Part shown: positions 18,968-28,657 of the stretch, one piece after another | Layout: each line of letters begins with the position of its first letter | Numbering within the stretch: position 1 is the stretch's first letter | Assembly: GCA_029262195.1 (NCBI GenBank) | Contig: JAJCZX010000007.1 | Coordinates: forward strand, 62,001 to 126,000 | Length of the DNA: 64,000 bases | From: Gemmatimonadota bacterium | GTDB lineage: Bacteria; Gemmatimonadota; Gemmatimonadetes; Gemmatimonadales; GWC2-71-9 | Direction: 5' to 3' | Notes under the pieces: model-generated | Databases searched by the model: none | Told to the model about the DNA's origin: nothing | The model's input: only the letters and a program-made list of their open reading frames with translations | Translations under genes and position numbers: made by a program

Positions 18968-19222
18968 GCCCTGGTAGTTCTCGATTTGAATTGTTGTTCG
19001 GTCCATCCTACGTCGTCCATTCTCTGAGAGTTTCACTGCTTATTTCGACCCTCGTAAGCCATTAACCGCGCGGGCCGTGTTTATTCGAGTAAGCAGCTAT
19101 TGGAAGGATCGTGCCAGTAATGGAAACTGAGGTAATCCATTGATGTAAAAAGACTTAGGGCCTTAAGGTGGAGGTTCGGGCTTGTCCGGTTACGGAAAAA
19201 GGTTCTCAGTTTCGGACAGATG

Positions 19223-19894
19223 TCATTCGGTTTTGCCGACGGTCCGGACTTCGAGGTGAGCGGCTTCTATCAACTCCAATCGCCCATCGGGAGAGAACCA
19301 ACAATGGAATGAACCTCTGGGAGTGACGAGCTCAATGTGCCGAGATTGTCGTTCTCCGTCGTCAAAGGTTTTTGATTCAAGGCCGTGGTCAACAAGGTTG
19401 CCCGCTGCAGTTGATGATGTGCGGATGGAAAATACCGTAACTGGTCCTGCGGGAAGCTGCACGATTGTGGAGAGGAGAGAGGGTATGTTGGGGTCGTAAA
19501 CAACTACGTTTCCTCTCCTGGGGAGTTCGCGTGCCTCTTCTCCTGTAGAAGTAATTGAACGGAAAGTGATTCGGCGTTCTCCGAACTCGGTCCAGGTGCG
19601 TTGGCCGTCCGGTGCTTCCAACGAGAATTGTACGCGCACTGCTCGCCAATCCGTATCGAATTCGAATTCTGTTGAAATCCGCTCACCGCGGGATGGCACA
19701 AATACGCTGGAACGCAAAACTCCGTTGCGTTGCCCCGCCTGGTTGGGTGGTGCAAGGACATACTCGTCGACAGAGGAGCGGACGCCGCTCTGGAAGGTTT
19801 CGAGTTCGAACCGGGTAGCAGGCGCCTGTGCCCCTGAAACGGCAGGGGTCAGGACCGTTGCAAATAGCGCATGGGTGAAACCCATTTTGACCAT
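19223..19894 (-). CDS. Exported hypothetical protein
   Basis: 223 aa with a signal peptide (about residues 1-24, cleavage near SGAQA). The mature part is beta-rich, for example RISTEFEFDTDWRAVRVQFSLE and VVVYDPNIPSLLSTIVQLPAG, and has no recognisable catalytic motif or Cys pair. I do not recognise the family. It is separated from the tolC gene by about 250 bases and from the divergent sensor kinase by about 110 bases, so it is probably a single-gene unit. Confidence 0.6.
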   Translation of the reverse strand: MVKMGFTHALFATVLTPAVSGAQAPATRFELETFQSGVRSSVDEYVLAPPNQAGQRNGVLRSSVFVPSRGERISTEFEFDTDWRAVRVQFSLEAPDGQRTWTEFGERRITFRSITSTGEEARELPRRGNVVVYDPNIPSLLSTIVQLPAGPVTVFSIRTSSTAAGNLVDHGLESKTFDDGERQSRHIELVTPRGSFHCWFSPDGRLELIEAAHLEVRTVGKTE

Positions 19895-20006
19895 AGCTTG
19901 ATACGCTTCGAGTGTGTTATCCTCAAGAATCTGACTATTCCTACTCCCCTTGCATGATAAACGGTCCTACGAGCACTGAGGAGGGTGCATTCCGATCAGA
20001 GAAGAT

Positions 20007-23000
20007 ATGTCCCCGAAAACAGGACACCCCGTAAGCGGGGCAGGGTCAACCTGGGTCAGGTACTCGGGTCCAGTGTTTTTCGCCCTCTCATGGGCCTCTT
20101 TCGGGTTTTGGCTAAATGATCCGACTCCCGGTCGCGCGCTGTTGGCCGGTGGAATTGCAGTGGTGTTTTTTGGAGTGGCTGCCAGACGCGGGGACTCAGT
20201 CAAAACGATTGCTGGTTTCTTGCTGACAGTTTGTGGCATTACGGCGATTTTGGCTTCGAACAAAATTCATGCGGTTGAGAGCGATTGGGAGGCCGAGCGT
20301 GAATCTCTCCTCCGGAGCGCCAGCGAATTATTGAACGCTCAATTGGGCGAGTCGATTGCGATAGTTGAGGACCTGGTTTCTGCTGCAACGCAAAGAAACG
20401 GCCGAGACCGACGCGAAGTTTTTGAGTCTCTCCGAGAGATGACCGATGCATCGGAATTTGAAACGGGGATAGTCGTTTACGGAGTTGACGGCAATCCTCG
20501 AGCCTGGAGTGGTCGGTTTCGTCGTGTGCCCTCAACGACGAGTGGAATCACAACCGAAATTTCTCCAGGTTTTGCAGTTCTGGAGATGGGTCTCGATACC
20601 AACTCCACGCGAGCCACCGCAAGCCTTGTTCTTTGGGCCGATTCGTCCCTGCCCGACGTAGGTGAGACGGTGGCGAAAAAATTCCGCCGGGCCACCGGTT
20701 CAGGACTCCGGTTCTTTTTGCCCCAAGATGCGCCGGATATTTCGGACGTCTTCGATTTTTGCCTGCCCGATTGTGATCCTGCGGTCGGAACGGCTGACAC
20801 TCTCTTCAGCGTGAGGGCAATTCCCCCGTCGCAGGGCTCTGAAAAACTGCGGCTCCTGTCCCAGGGCGGACAGCGGGTTTCATGGCTTTTAGTTGTGCTT
20901 TTGTTTGCCATGCTGTTCGCTCCCCTCACATACAAGAGGATATCCGTCGCGGCATTTTCTATTCTGCTGATTTTCACTCCTGCAGGATCCTACCTGGGGA
21001 TGGAGCGGATTTTTTCGTCAGCGACCTTTTTTGTGGAGGAACTCGGACCGTTTTCCAATTCGGTTGGCGACCTCATCGTGACTGCGGCGTTTGTTCTGGT
21101 CGTCGTGGTGGGGATGTGGCGACTGCGACTGGACCGCAACATTTTCACTTTTGTCGCGTCAATAGTTTTGATTGCTGCCGCACCATACGCTCTCCGAATT
21201 GTTGCTCACGGGATCACGCCAACCGGAGAATCAGAGGGGCCGTTTCTCTGGTTGAGCTGGGAGCTTGGAGTGACCCTGACCAGTTCGGCGTTGATCGTGA
21301 TCTCGGCGGCGATGGTGCGGGGGAAGAGCACCGACGCACCCGCTTGGATGTCCTGGTTGGCTATCGGGTTGGCCGTGTTTAATGCGGTACTGGGGGTATT
21401 GATCTGGGAGCCGGGGCCGAATACCGCGTGGCCAGAATGGTACACGTTCCTTTGGATTCCGGCGTTGTTGTTGGCAGTTCAACCTGCGTCAACCGCACGG
21501 CTTGTTTCCACGGTTGCGATTGTTGCGGGTTCTGCATCAGCGTTGTTGACCTGGGGTGCCGGGGTCGAGGGGCAAATGGTCCTTGCCAGGCGCGACATAG
21601 CGACCCTTGGAGATGCCACCGACATCGCTGCGCTGAGTGCTTTAGAGGCGATCGCCGAAGAAACAGCGGTCGGCGCGCCCCCTGAGTCCCAGGCAGATTT
21701 ATACGAAATCTGGGCGGGATCAAATCTCAAGGCCGAACGGTACCCTGTTGCGATGGCGATGTGGGATGCGGAGGGCGCTGAGTTGGTGCGGTTCGACCTT
21801 GCCCTACTGGACAGTATGTCCCCGGGGGTTGGTGACGCTATCGAAAGTACCAGAGCGACTGGCGAGTACGAAATCGGTGATGTGAGATTGCCACTGGGGC
21901 GGTATTCCGTCCTGGCCGTGCCGTTCCCGGACGGGAGAGTTCTGAGCGTGGTTGTTGGGCCTAAGAGCATGCTCGTGCCAACCGCCAGAATTTGGGAACG
22001 TCTCGGTTTCGGTACCGGGAATTCGCCCGTGAGGTTGTCGATCCGGGATAACTCGCTCGACTCGGACCCGCTTGACGCTGTGCGATGGCAACGAGAAGGC
22101 TGGGAAGCTGTGGGGGCGCGGAGGTTGTTGTCTCCCGGCGGAGACCAGAGGGTGGTTGCAGAGATTTCCCTGGTCGGGTTTGGCCGAATAATGGTCAGAG
22201 GGGCTCTGGTGGTGCTCTTTGACCTGTTCGTTGTCGTGTTGCTCTGGATTCTGGGGGAGGTACTCGCTGGCAGGGTTGAAATTTTGCCGATGGTGCGCGG
22301 CTGGTTAACCCTTTCGGCGTATCGGACCCGCTTGCTTGTGGCGCTAGCTGTTTTTTTTGTGATACCGACCTTTGGTTTTGCCGGCTGGAGCTTGTTGAAA
22401 CTACAAGGGGATCTGAGGCTCGACAACGAAAGGGTTGTCGCGCAGAGATTGAGCGATGTGTCGCGCGTTCTTAGACCGGATGCACTCGGTCGGTATGATA
22501 CTAGCGTTGGTGATGCGACCGAAAGATTCGGTGCGGACGTGTCTCTTTACAGAGACGGCGTGCTGGTTGAAACGGCCAACGAAATGTTTACCGATCTTGG
22601 CCTTGTTGATCCACTCGTTCCGGATCGGGCCTTCGTGGACCTCGTGTTCGGTGGGGCCGACGAGGCAGTCCTGGCGACGGGGCGCCCCGGCACGGTGGCG
22701 GCGTTTCGATCTCTGCCCGGGGTGGAAGCTGGTCTTTATGTTATCGGCATGGATGGTGCCGCGCCGTTGCCTGGATCACGAACTCCTCAGGGCGACGTAA
22801 TCCTGACCGTCTTGCTGGTGTCTTTGCTGGGTGTGGGAGCCGCGATGTGGTTGGCCTCGGTTACGGCCGGCTCGATGACCAAACCCCTGCGGTCGTTGCG
22901 CGATGCGGCGGGTGCGGTTGGGCAGGGACAACCGGCCCCGCCCATCCAACGCCCGATTCCTGCCGAACTTGATTCGGTGGTCGAGGCTTTCGAACGTATG

Positions 23001-24035
23001 ACAAGGGACGTTAACGAACATCAGCACGCGTTGGAGTCTACTGTTCGTTTTACACAGGCTGTCCTGCGGCATGTAGCCACGGGAGTCATCGCGATGAATC
23101 GGAGCCTGGAAGTGGAAACCGCGAACCCGAGAGCGGAGGCGTTGCTGGTTACAACCCTCGCAACCGGCACGCCGATAAAAAATCAGACTTCCCCCAGTTG
23201 GAGTGCGGTTTGGGATTGGGTCGCGCGTTTTGTCGAGGGTGAATCAGAATCAGATGTGAAGGAGTTCACCGTAGACGCCCGCAGAATCAAAGTACTTGTC
23301 GCAACTCTCGAAGGAGGTGACAAAGGATGTGTTGCCGTACTTGATGACGTGACGGACCTGACCCGGGCGGAACGCGTTCTGGCATGGGGTGAAGTAGCTC
23401 GTCAGGTTGCCCATGAAATCAAGAATCCGCTCACCCCGATGCGCCTGGGGATCCAGCACCTCCAGCGGGCTCACCGTGACAAACGGGCCGACTTCGGCAT
23501 GATGCTAGACCAGACTTCGGGACAGATACTCACTGAAATCGAACGTCTCGATTCGATAGCCAGAGGTTTCTCGCAGTTCGGCTCTCCGGCACGGCCCAGT
23601 GAACCTGCAGAACCGGTGGAAATATGCGAAATAGCCAGAGAAGCGGCTGAACTCTACGCAATGAGCGGTGATCGAAACGTTATCGTTACGGGAGAGCCAA
23701 AGATTTGTTCTCCGGTACTGAAGGACGAATTCAAGCAGGTCCTGGTAAACCTCATTGAAAACTCGAATGATGCCAATGCTACGGCGGTGACGATAGAAAT
23801 CAGCAAATTCGAAGGGTCGGTGCTGGTCAAGGTAATCGACGATGGAGATGGCGTGCCTCCGGCGGTTTTGCCGAGGATATTCGAGCCGTCCTTTTCCACT
23901 ACGACCAGCGGTACCGGCCTGGGCCTGGCCATTTGTAAACGGCTGGTGGAATCGTGGGGTGGAGGAATTTCGGTTGACAGTGTGGTGAATTCTGGTACTA
24001 CCGTTACGATGTCGCTTCCCTGCTGCGACATTTAA
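20007..24035 (+). CDS. Very large multi-pass sensor histidine kinase, NtrY-like C-terminus
   Basis: 1342 aa. The order I read is: N-terminal TMs (about 15-85), an exported domain (about 90-285), a run of about seven TMs (about 295-510), a second exported domain (about 530-735), TMs near 735-755 and 775-795, a third exported domain, a TM near 930-950, HAMP (950-1005), a PAS-like region, and then a HisKA domain with the phospho-acceptor in VAHEIKNPLTPMRLGIQHL (about 1133-1151). HATPase follows, with N box NLIENSNDAN (about 1248), G1 DDGDGVPP and G2 GTGLGLAICKRL (about 1301). The HEIKNPLTP box and HAMP-PAS order are NtrY-like. No response regulator is adjacent. It ends 7 bases before the aminotransferase frame. 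Confidence 0.9.
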   Translation: MSPKTGHPVSGAGSTWVRYSGPVFFALSWASFGFWLNDPTPGRALLAGGIAVVFFGVAARRGDSVKTIAGFLLTVCGITAILASNKIHAVESDWEAERESLLRSASELLNAQLGESIAIVEDLVSAATQRNGRDRREVFESLREMTDASEFETGIVVYGVDGNPRAWSGRFRRVPSTTSGITTEISPGFAVLEMGLDTNSTRATASLVLWADSSLPDVGETVAKKFRRATGSGLRFFLPQDAPDISDVFDFCLPDCDPAVGTADTLFSVRAIPPSQGSEKLRLLSQGGQRVSWLLVVLLFAMLFAPLTYKRISVAAFSILLIFTPAGSYLGMERIFSSATFFVEELGPFSNSVGDLIVTAAFVLVVVVGMWRLRLDRNIFTFVASIVLIAAAPYALRIVAHGITPTGESEGPFLWLSWELGVTLTSSALIVISAAMVRGKSTDAPAWMSWLAIGLAVFNAVLGVLIWEPGPNTAWPEWYTFLWIPALLLAVQPASTARLVSTVAIVAGSASALLTWGAGVEGQMVLARRDIATLGDATDIAALSALEAIAEETAVGAPPESQADLYEIWAGSNLKAERYPVAMAMWDAEGAELVRFDLALLDSMSPGVGDAIESTRATGEYEIGDVRLPLGRYSVLAVPFPDGRVLSVVVGPKSMLVPTARIWERLGFGTGNSPVRLSIRDNSLDSDPLDAVRWQREGWEAVGARRLLSPGGDQRVVAEISLVGFGRIMVRGALVVLFDLFVVVLLWILGEVLAGRVEILPMVRGWLTLSAYRTRLLVALAVFFVIPTFGFAGWSLLKLQGDLRLDNERVVAQRLSDVSRVLRPDALGRYDTSVGDATERFGADVSLYRDGVLVETANEMFTDLGLVDPLVPDRAFVDLVFGGADEAVLATGRPGTVAAFRSLPGVEAGLYVIGMDGAAPLPGSRTPQGDVILTVLLVSLLGVGAAMWLASVTAGSMTKPLRSLRDAAGAVGQGQPAPPIQRPIPAELDSVVEAFERMTRDVNEHQHALESTVRFTQAVLRHVATGVIAMNRSLEVETANPRAEALLVTTLATGTPIKNQTSPSWSAVWDWVARFVEGESESDVKEFTVDARRIKVLVATLEGGDKGCVAVLDDVTDLTRAERVLAWGEVARQVAHEIKNPLTPMRLGIQHLQRAHRDKRADFGMMLDQTSGQILTEIERLDSIARGFSQFGSPARPSEPAEPVEICEIAREAAELYAMSGDRNVIVTGEPKICSPVLKDEFKQVLVNLIENSNDANATAVTIEISKFEGSVLVKVIDDGDGVPPAVLPRIFEPSFSTTTSGTGLGLAICKRLVESWGGGISVDSVVNSGTTVTMSLPCCDI

Positions 24036-24063
24036 TCCTGCTTTGAAACCACGAGGAGTGTGT

Positions 24064-25215
24064 TTGGAAAAACTTAAAGTGGCTCGGCGGACTCTTGGCT
24101 TTACTGAGTCAATTATCAGGGGCATGACCCGTTTGGCAACCGAGCACGGGGCCATCAATCTCGCCCAGGGTTTCCCTAATTTTGCTGCTCCCGATGTGGT
24201 CAAGGATGCGGCCCGGGAAGCGATCGAAAAAGATGTCAATCAATATGCTATTACGTGGGGATCGGTCCGTCTCAGAAACGCCCTGGCAAAGCACTATCTC
24301 GACTTCTACGGAATGGAAGTTGACCCCGACCGACACCTGACCGTGACTTGCGGTGCCACAGAAGCCATGGTATCGGCGCTGATGGCTGTGGTTGACGAGG
24401 GCGACGAAGTAATTCTTTTCGAGCCTTTCTACGAAAATTATGGACCCGACGCGATTCTCTGCGGGGCCAAGCCGGTTTTCGTACCATTTGCATACGACGG
24501 TAGCGTGGATCTCGATCGAGTCGCCAGCGCCTTTAACCCCCGCACGGCGGCGATCGTAATCAACACCCCAAACAATCCTTCAGGTCGAGTTTTTACCCGA
24601 GAAGAACTTGAGGCAATCGGACGACTTTGCAGGGAACACGGCGCATACGCGGTGACCGACGAGATATACGAACACATCTACTACGAAGGAAGGCACGTCC
24701 CCATGGCTACTTTGCCGGGAATGGCCGATTATACCGTTACCGTTAGTGGCGCTTCTAAAACCTTCAGTGTTACCGGGTGGCGGGTAGGTTGGATCGTCGC
24801 ATCGGAAAAAGTGAGTGACGCAATACGCAAGGTTCATGACTTCTTGACCGTTGGCGCCCCGGCTCCCCTCCAGGAGGGTGTGGCGGCCGGTTTGGAGAAC
24901 CTCGGCGCAGACTATTACGGCGACCTGGCGAACACGTACCGGCAACGACGAAATTTGCTTTGCGATGGGTTGGCCAGGGCGGGATTCAAATGTGCTCGGC
25001 CGGCGGGTGCCTATTACGTAATGGCCGATTATACTGCGGTTCGCGCTTCGTCCTCCGATGTTGAATTTGCCGAATGGTTGACGAGGGAAGTGGGAGTTGC
25101 ACCTGTGCCGGGCTCCAGTTTTTTTCGATATTCCGATAGGGGGAGCAACCTGGTTCGTTTCGCCTTCTGTAAAACCAGAGATCTTCTGGAAACGGCTGTT
25201 TCTCGGTTAATTTAG
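24064..25215 (+). CDS. Class I/II PLP-dependent aminotransferase
   Basis: 383 aa fold-type I aminotransferase of the kynurenine/methionine/aspartate aminotransferase group. Features: INLAQGFPNF near the start, the NNPSGR motif (about residue 170) and the PLP lysine in SGASKTFSVTGWRVGW (about 231). The final Arg needed for substrate carboxylate binding is in NLVRFAFCKT. The frame is open from TTG 24043, but AGGAG at 24054-24058 sits 5 bases before TTG 24064, so the latter start is preferred. Substrate cannot be fixed by eye; glutamine/methionine transaminase is the likeliest reading. Confidence 0.9.
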   Translation: MEKLKVARRTLGFTESIIRGMTRLATEHGAINLAQGFPNFAAPDVVKDAAREAIEKDVNQYAITWGSVRLRNALAKHYLDFYGMEVDPDRHLTVTCGATEAMVSALMAVVDEGDEVILFEPFYENYGPDAILCGAKPVFVPFAYDGSVDLDRVASAFNPRTAAIVINTPNNPSGRVFTREELEAIGRLCREHGAYAVTDEIYEHIYYEGRHVPMATLPGMADYTVTVSGASKTFSVTGWRVGWIVASEKVSDAIRKVHDFLTVGAPAPLQEGVAAGLENLGADYYGDLANTYRQRRNLLCDGLARAGFKCARPAGAYYVMADYTAVRASSSDVEFAEWLTREVGVAPVPGSSFFRYSDRGSNLVRFAFCKTRDLLETAVSRLI

Positions 25216-25286
25216 GTAGGTCTGTGGCGCAGGAACCAAAAGGGCTCTATGCGCGTTGATGAGGTAACCTGGAGCTTGGACAATTT

Positions 25287-26201
25287 ATGATTATCAAGAA
25301 ACCCGCAGATATCAAATCCGACGAAATTACTCCGGAATCGGTGTACATTGACCGGCGCAAGTTTATCGGAACTTCGGCGATCGGTCTGACTGCTGCCGCG
25401 CTGGGGTCACGAGGGTCGAAACTTCTTGCCCAGGACGACCGGCAGGATGACGAGCTAACGTCGTTTGAAAGCATAACTACGCACAACAATTTTTATGAAT
25501 TCGGGACAGGGAAAGGCGATCCTTCCCGTAACGCACACACCCTGCGCCCGCGTCCGTGGACCGTGACGGTTGAAGGCGCTGTGGAGAACCCCGGCGAGTA
25601 TGATCTTGATGATTTACTCAGGCCGCACACGGTCCAGGAGCGGATTTATCGGATGCGTTGTGTTGAGGCATGGTCAATGGTGATCCCGTGGCAGGGCGTG
25701 CCGCTGGGCGATGTCATCGCCCGACTCGGACCTACCGCTAACGCAAATTATGTTGAGTTTGTTACGCTGTTGGATCCGATTCAGATGCCCGGCCAGCGCC
25801 GTAGAGTTATTGATTGGCCGTACATAGAGGGTCTCCGAATGGATGAGGCCACTCATCCGCTCACTATCCTGGCCACCGGACTGTATGACCGTGACCTGCT
25901 AAACCAGAATGGAGCGCCACTAAGGCTGGTGATTCCGTGGAAATATGGTTTCAAGGGGATTAAATCGATTGTCGCCATTCGGTTTGTGGAGAGGCAACCG
26001 ATCAATTCGTGGAAAGCGCTCGCGCCCAACGAGTACGGTTTCTTTGCCAATGTGAATCCGGAAGTAAATCACCCCCGCTGGAGTCAGGCGAGGGAACGCA
26101 GGATCGGCAAATTCCGAAAGATTCGCACGCTTCCTTTCAACGGGTACGGCGACGAGGTTGCGCACATGTACGCTGGAATGGACCCCCGCACCCTCTATTA
26201 G
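25287..26201 (+). CDS. msrP: Protein-methionine-sulfoxide reductase catalytic subunit MsrP
   Basis: Periplasmic molybdopterin enzyme (formerly YedY) that repairs oxidised methionine in exported proteins. A Tat signal is visible (DRRKFIGTSA, about residues 23-32, followed by a hydrophobic stretch). The molybdenum-ligating Cys is in YRMRCVEAWSMVIPW (about residue 117). The oxidoreductase molybdopterin domain is complete and the 304 aa length is usual. The heme-binding partner gene msrQ begins 57 bases downstream, confirming the pair. Confidence 0.95.
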   Translation: MIIKKPADIKSDEITPESVYIDRRKFIGTSAIGLTAAALGSRGSKLLAQDDRQDDELTSFESITTHNNFYEFGTGKGDPSRNAHTLRPRPWTVTVEGAVENPGEYDLDDLLRPHTVQERIYRMRCVEAWSMVIPWQGVPLGDVIARLGPTANANYVEFVTLLDPIQMPGQRRRVIDWPYIEGLRMDEATHPLTILATGLYDRDLLNQNGAPLRLVIPWKYGFKGIKSIVAIRFVERQPINSWKALAPNEYGFFANVNPEVNHPRWSQARERRIGKFRKIRTLPFNGYGDEVAHMYAGMDPRTLY

Positions 26202-26258
26202 CGTGCTATTCATCCTGACAACTCATGGGGCGTGTGCTTCCCGTTCGGGAGGAAAGTC

Positions 26259-26867
26259 GTGAAACCAATCTCCATGAAAGTCATAAAGCCACTGGTATTT
26301 GCCCTGGCTCTCGTCCCTGCGGTCAAACTCGCGTTTGACGCATTGACCGGAGGGTTGGGCGCAGATCCGATTGAGGAGACCACTCATCGGACGGGCGCGT
26401 GGACGCTTTACATTCTAATTACGTCGCTGGCGGTCACGCCTCTGCGGCGGGTGACCGGTTGGAATCAGCTGATCAAGCTACGCCGGACGATCGGGCTTTT
26501 CGCTCTTTTCTATGCCACGCTTCATTTCCTGACGTACCTCGTGTTGGATCTTTTCTTCTACCTTCCCGAGGTTTTGGAGGATGTTTTCCTGCGCCCTTAC
26601 ATAACGGTCGGATTCACGGCTTTTGTTATTCTAATTGTGCTCGGGGCTACGTCGAATGCCAGGATGATCAAAAAACTCGGTGGCAAGCGTTGGAACTCGC
26701 TTCACCGACTTGTTTACCTGGCCGGTGCTCTGGGAGTTTTCCATTTTTTGTGGCTTGTGAAGGCAGATACGAGACGACCGGAAATCCTCGGCGTTACCCT
26801 AGCCGCGTTGCTTGGCACCAGGTTATTCAAAGGGCGTGCCCGCCCCGTGACGAAGTTTTCAACCTGA
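26259..26867 (+). CDS. msrQ: Heme-binding membrane subunit MsrQ
   Basis: Six-helix membrane heme protein (formerly YedZ) that passes quinol or flavin-derived electrons to MsrP. Conserved His residues are in FYATLHFLTYL and in HRLVYLAGALGVFHFLW. The GTG at 26259 is chosen because GGGAGG lies 6 bases upstream. An ATG five codons later (26274) is an alternative and the frame is open back to 26232. The 202 aa length is typical. It forms a two-gene unit with msrP. Confidence 0.92.
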   Translation: MKPISMKVIKPLVFALALVPAVKLAFDALTGGLGADPIEETTHRTGAWTLYILITSLAVTPLRRVTGWNQLIKLRRTIGLFALFYATLHFLTYLVLDLFFYLPEVLEDVFLRPYITVGFTAFVILIVLGATSNARMIKKLGGKRWNSLHRLVYLAGALGVFHFLWLVKADTRRPEILGVTLAALLGTRLFKGRARPVTKFST

Positions 26868-26932
26868 AGCCTTCTCCACCGTCGGTTCTGTGAATATTTT
26901 CAGGGAGTTCTTCTCAAACAAAGAATTCTAAA

Positions 26933-28588
26933 ATGAAAATTATCAGAGTCGTTTCGTTGCTTGCTGCTGGTGTTGCGGCCCTCACATATTGCACTAACGA
27001 CCAGGGCCTGATTGATGAGGCCCTGGAGTCGATCACTGCCGACGACCTTGGTCCTCTGATTGCAGAACTAGCGTCGGATGAATTCGAAGGACGAAGCCCA
27101 TCTTCCCGTGGAGAGCAACTCACTCTGGATTTCCTCCAAAACCGATTCCAAGCTCTCGGCCTCGAACCCGGCAACGGTGAAAGTTTTCTACAGGAAGTCC
27201 CGCTCGTTGAGATCACTGCCGCTGCCAATGCTCATCTAACGGTAGCCGGCAGAGGTGCCAGCCGCCGTTTCGCATATGGTGTCGACGTCATGGCTTGGAC
27301 CAAGAGGGTGGTTGACGAGGAAAATGTTGTCAATTCTGAAATGGTGTTTGTGGGTTACGGTATCGTTGCACCCGAGTATGGATGGGATGACTACGCTGGT
27401 CTTGATGTAGAAGGCAAAACGGTTGTCATGCTCGTTAACGACCCCGGGTTTGCTACCCAGGAAGACCAGGTATTCAACGGCAACGCGATGACCTACTACG
27501 GACGTTGGACATACAAATTTGAGGAAGCGGCGAGACAGGGTGCTGAGGCAGCTTTCATAGTGCATGAAACCGATGCGGCCGGATACGGATGGGATGTAGT
27601 TACGAATAGTTGGTCGGGTCCGCAATTCGGTCTCGCGGCCGAAGACAACAACATGTCGAGAGTGGCCGTCGAGGGTTGGTTGTCGAATCGAGGTGCAAGA
27701 ATAATGTTCGAAGAAGCAGGGCTCGATTTTGACGATTTAAAGGAAGTAGCGGTTGGAGGTGACTTCAGGCCGGTACCCATCCCAGCGCGCGCCTCCATCA
27801 GTCTCAAGAACACATCCCGCGAATCCACGTCTTCGAACTTTTTGGCCAGGATACCCGGCACAACTCGCCCTGACGAGATAGTGGTGTACATGGCTCATTG
27901 GGACCACCTGGGCAATGACACGACCGGCGGCGGTGATGGCATCTATAACGGGGCCCGAGACAACGCATCGGGGACCGCAGCGCTGCTCGAATTAGCGGAG
28001 GCGTTTAAGACGCTGGATGAAGGACCGGAGCGGAGTATCCTCTTCCTGGCAGTAACAGCTGAAGAGCAGGGCCTGCTGGGGTCGGCCTATTACGCCTCCA
28101 ACCCGGTTTATCCCGTAAGCAAGACTGTTGCTGCCATCAATCTCGACGCGTTGAACACGATTGGTAGGATGAACGACATCACTGTTGTCGGATATGGTAA
28201 CTCAGAACTTGACCGTTATGTCGAGGAAGCCGCCGCCTTGCAGGGTCGGGTGGTGCGGGCGGATCCGGAGCCCGAGAAAGGGTTCTTCTATCGCTCTGAT
28301 CATTTCAGTTTTGCCAAAGTGGGGATTCCTGCATCGTACTCTGATCCCGGGATTGATCATGTAAGTCGCGGCGAAGCATGGACACGAGAGCGAATGGCCG
28401 AGTACAGCTCTGACCGATATCACCAACCTGCCGACGAGTACGATGAAACCTGGGACCTTTCAGGAGCGATTGATGATATCCGACTCGTTTTCAGAATGGG
28501 GTATCGACTGGCCAACGAATCAACGTTTCCGAACTGGACTGAGGGAACAGAGTTCAGAGCGATCAGGGATGGGTCGATGGGGAACTAG
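26933..28588 (+). CDS. M28 family zinc peptidase, lipoprotein
   Basis: 551 aa. The N-terminal segment ends in a lipobox-like LTYC (Cys about 20), so it is probably a surface or periplasmic lipoprotein. A PA-like insert domain (about 100-250) precedes the metallopeptidase domain. The co-catalytic zinc ligands and catalytic acids are recognisable: HWDHLG, ARDNASGTAALLELA, TAEEQGLLGS, INLDALN and, at the end, the His of YHQPADEY. Members are aminopeptidases cleaving N-terminal residues from peptides. A strong hairpin lies just after the stop (28607-28652). Confidence 0.92.
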   Translation: MKIIRVVSLLAAGVAALTYCTNDQGLIDEALESITADDLGPLIAELASDEFEGRSPSSRGEQLTLDFLQNRFQALGLEPGNGESFLQEVPLVEITAAANAHLTVAGRGASRRFAYGVDVMAWTKRVVDEENVVNSEMVFVGYGIVAPEYGWDDYAGLDVEGKTVVMLVNDPGFATQEDQVFNGNAMTYYGRWTYKFEEAARQGAEAAFIVHETDAAGYGWDVVTNSWSGPQFGLAAEDNNMSRVAVEGWLSNRGARIMFEEAGLDFDDLKEVAVGGDFRPVPIPARASISLKNTSRESTSSNFLARIPGTTRPDEIVVYMAHWDHLGNDTTGGGDGIYNGARDNASGTAALLELAEAFKTLDEGPERSILFLAVTAEEQGLLGSAYYASNPVYPVSKTVAAINLDALNTIGRMNDITVVGYGNSELDRYVEEAAALQGRVVRADPEPEKGFFYRSDHFSFAKVGIPASYSDPGIDHVSRGEAWTRERMAEYSSDRYHQPADEYDETWDLSGAIDDIRLVFRMGYRLANESTFPNWTEGTEFRAIRDGSMGN

Positions 28589-28606
28589 GGATAGAGTAAA
28601 GCAATA

Positions 28607-28652
28607 CGGTGGCACGGTGGCAGGGATCGCTCCCTGGGCCGCCGTGCCACCG
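28607..28652. terminator. Long GC-rich hairpin between convergent genes
   Basis: A left arm CGGTGGCACGGTGGC+AGGGA pairs with a right arm TCCCT+GG+GCCGCCGTGCCACCG around a 5-base loop, with one small bulge and one G-T position. It lies 18 bases after the M28 peptidase stop, and the right arm ends 5 bases before the stop of the opposing DUF481 gene. There is no T-run, so it is not a textbook intrinsic terminator, but its position suggests a bidirectional transcript end. It could also be a mobile palindromic repeat; I see no second copy in the window. Confidence 0.55.
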
Positions 28653-28657
28653 TGCGT

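Noticed and set aside
21479-22426. 315-codon open frame on the minus strand
   Set aside because: It lies wholly inside the sensor kinase and has a Ser/Arg/Thr-rich antisense composition with no motif.
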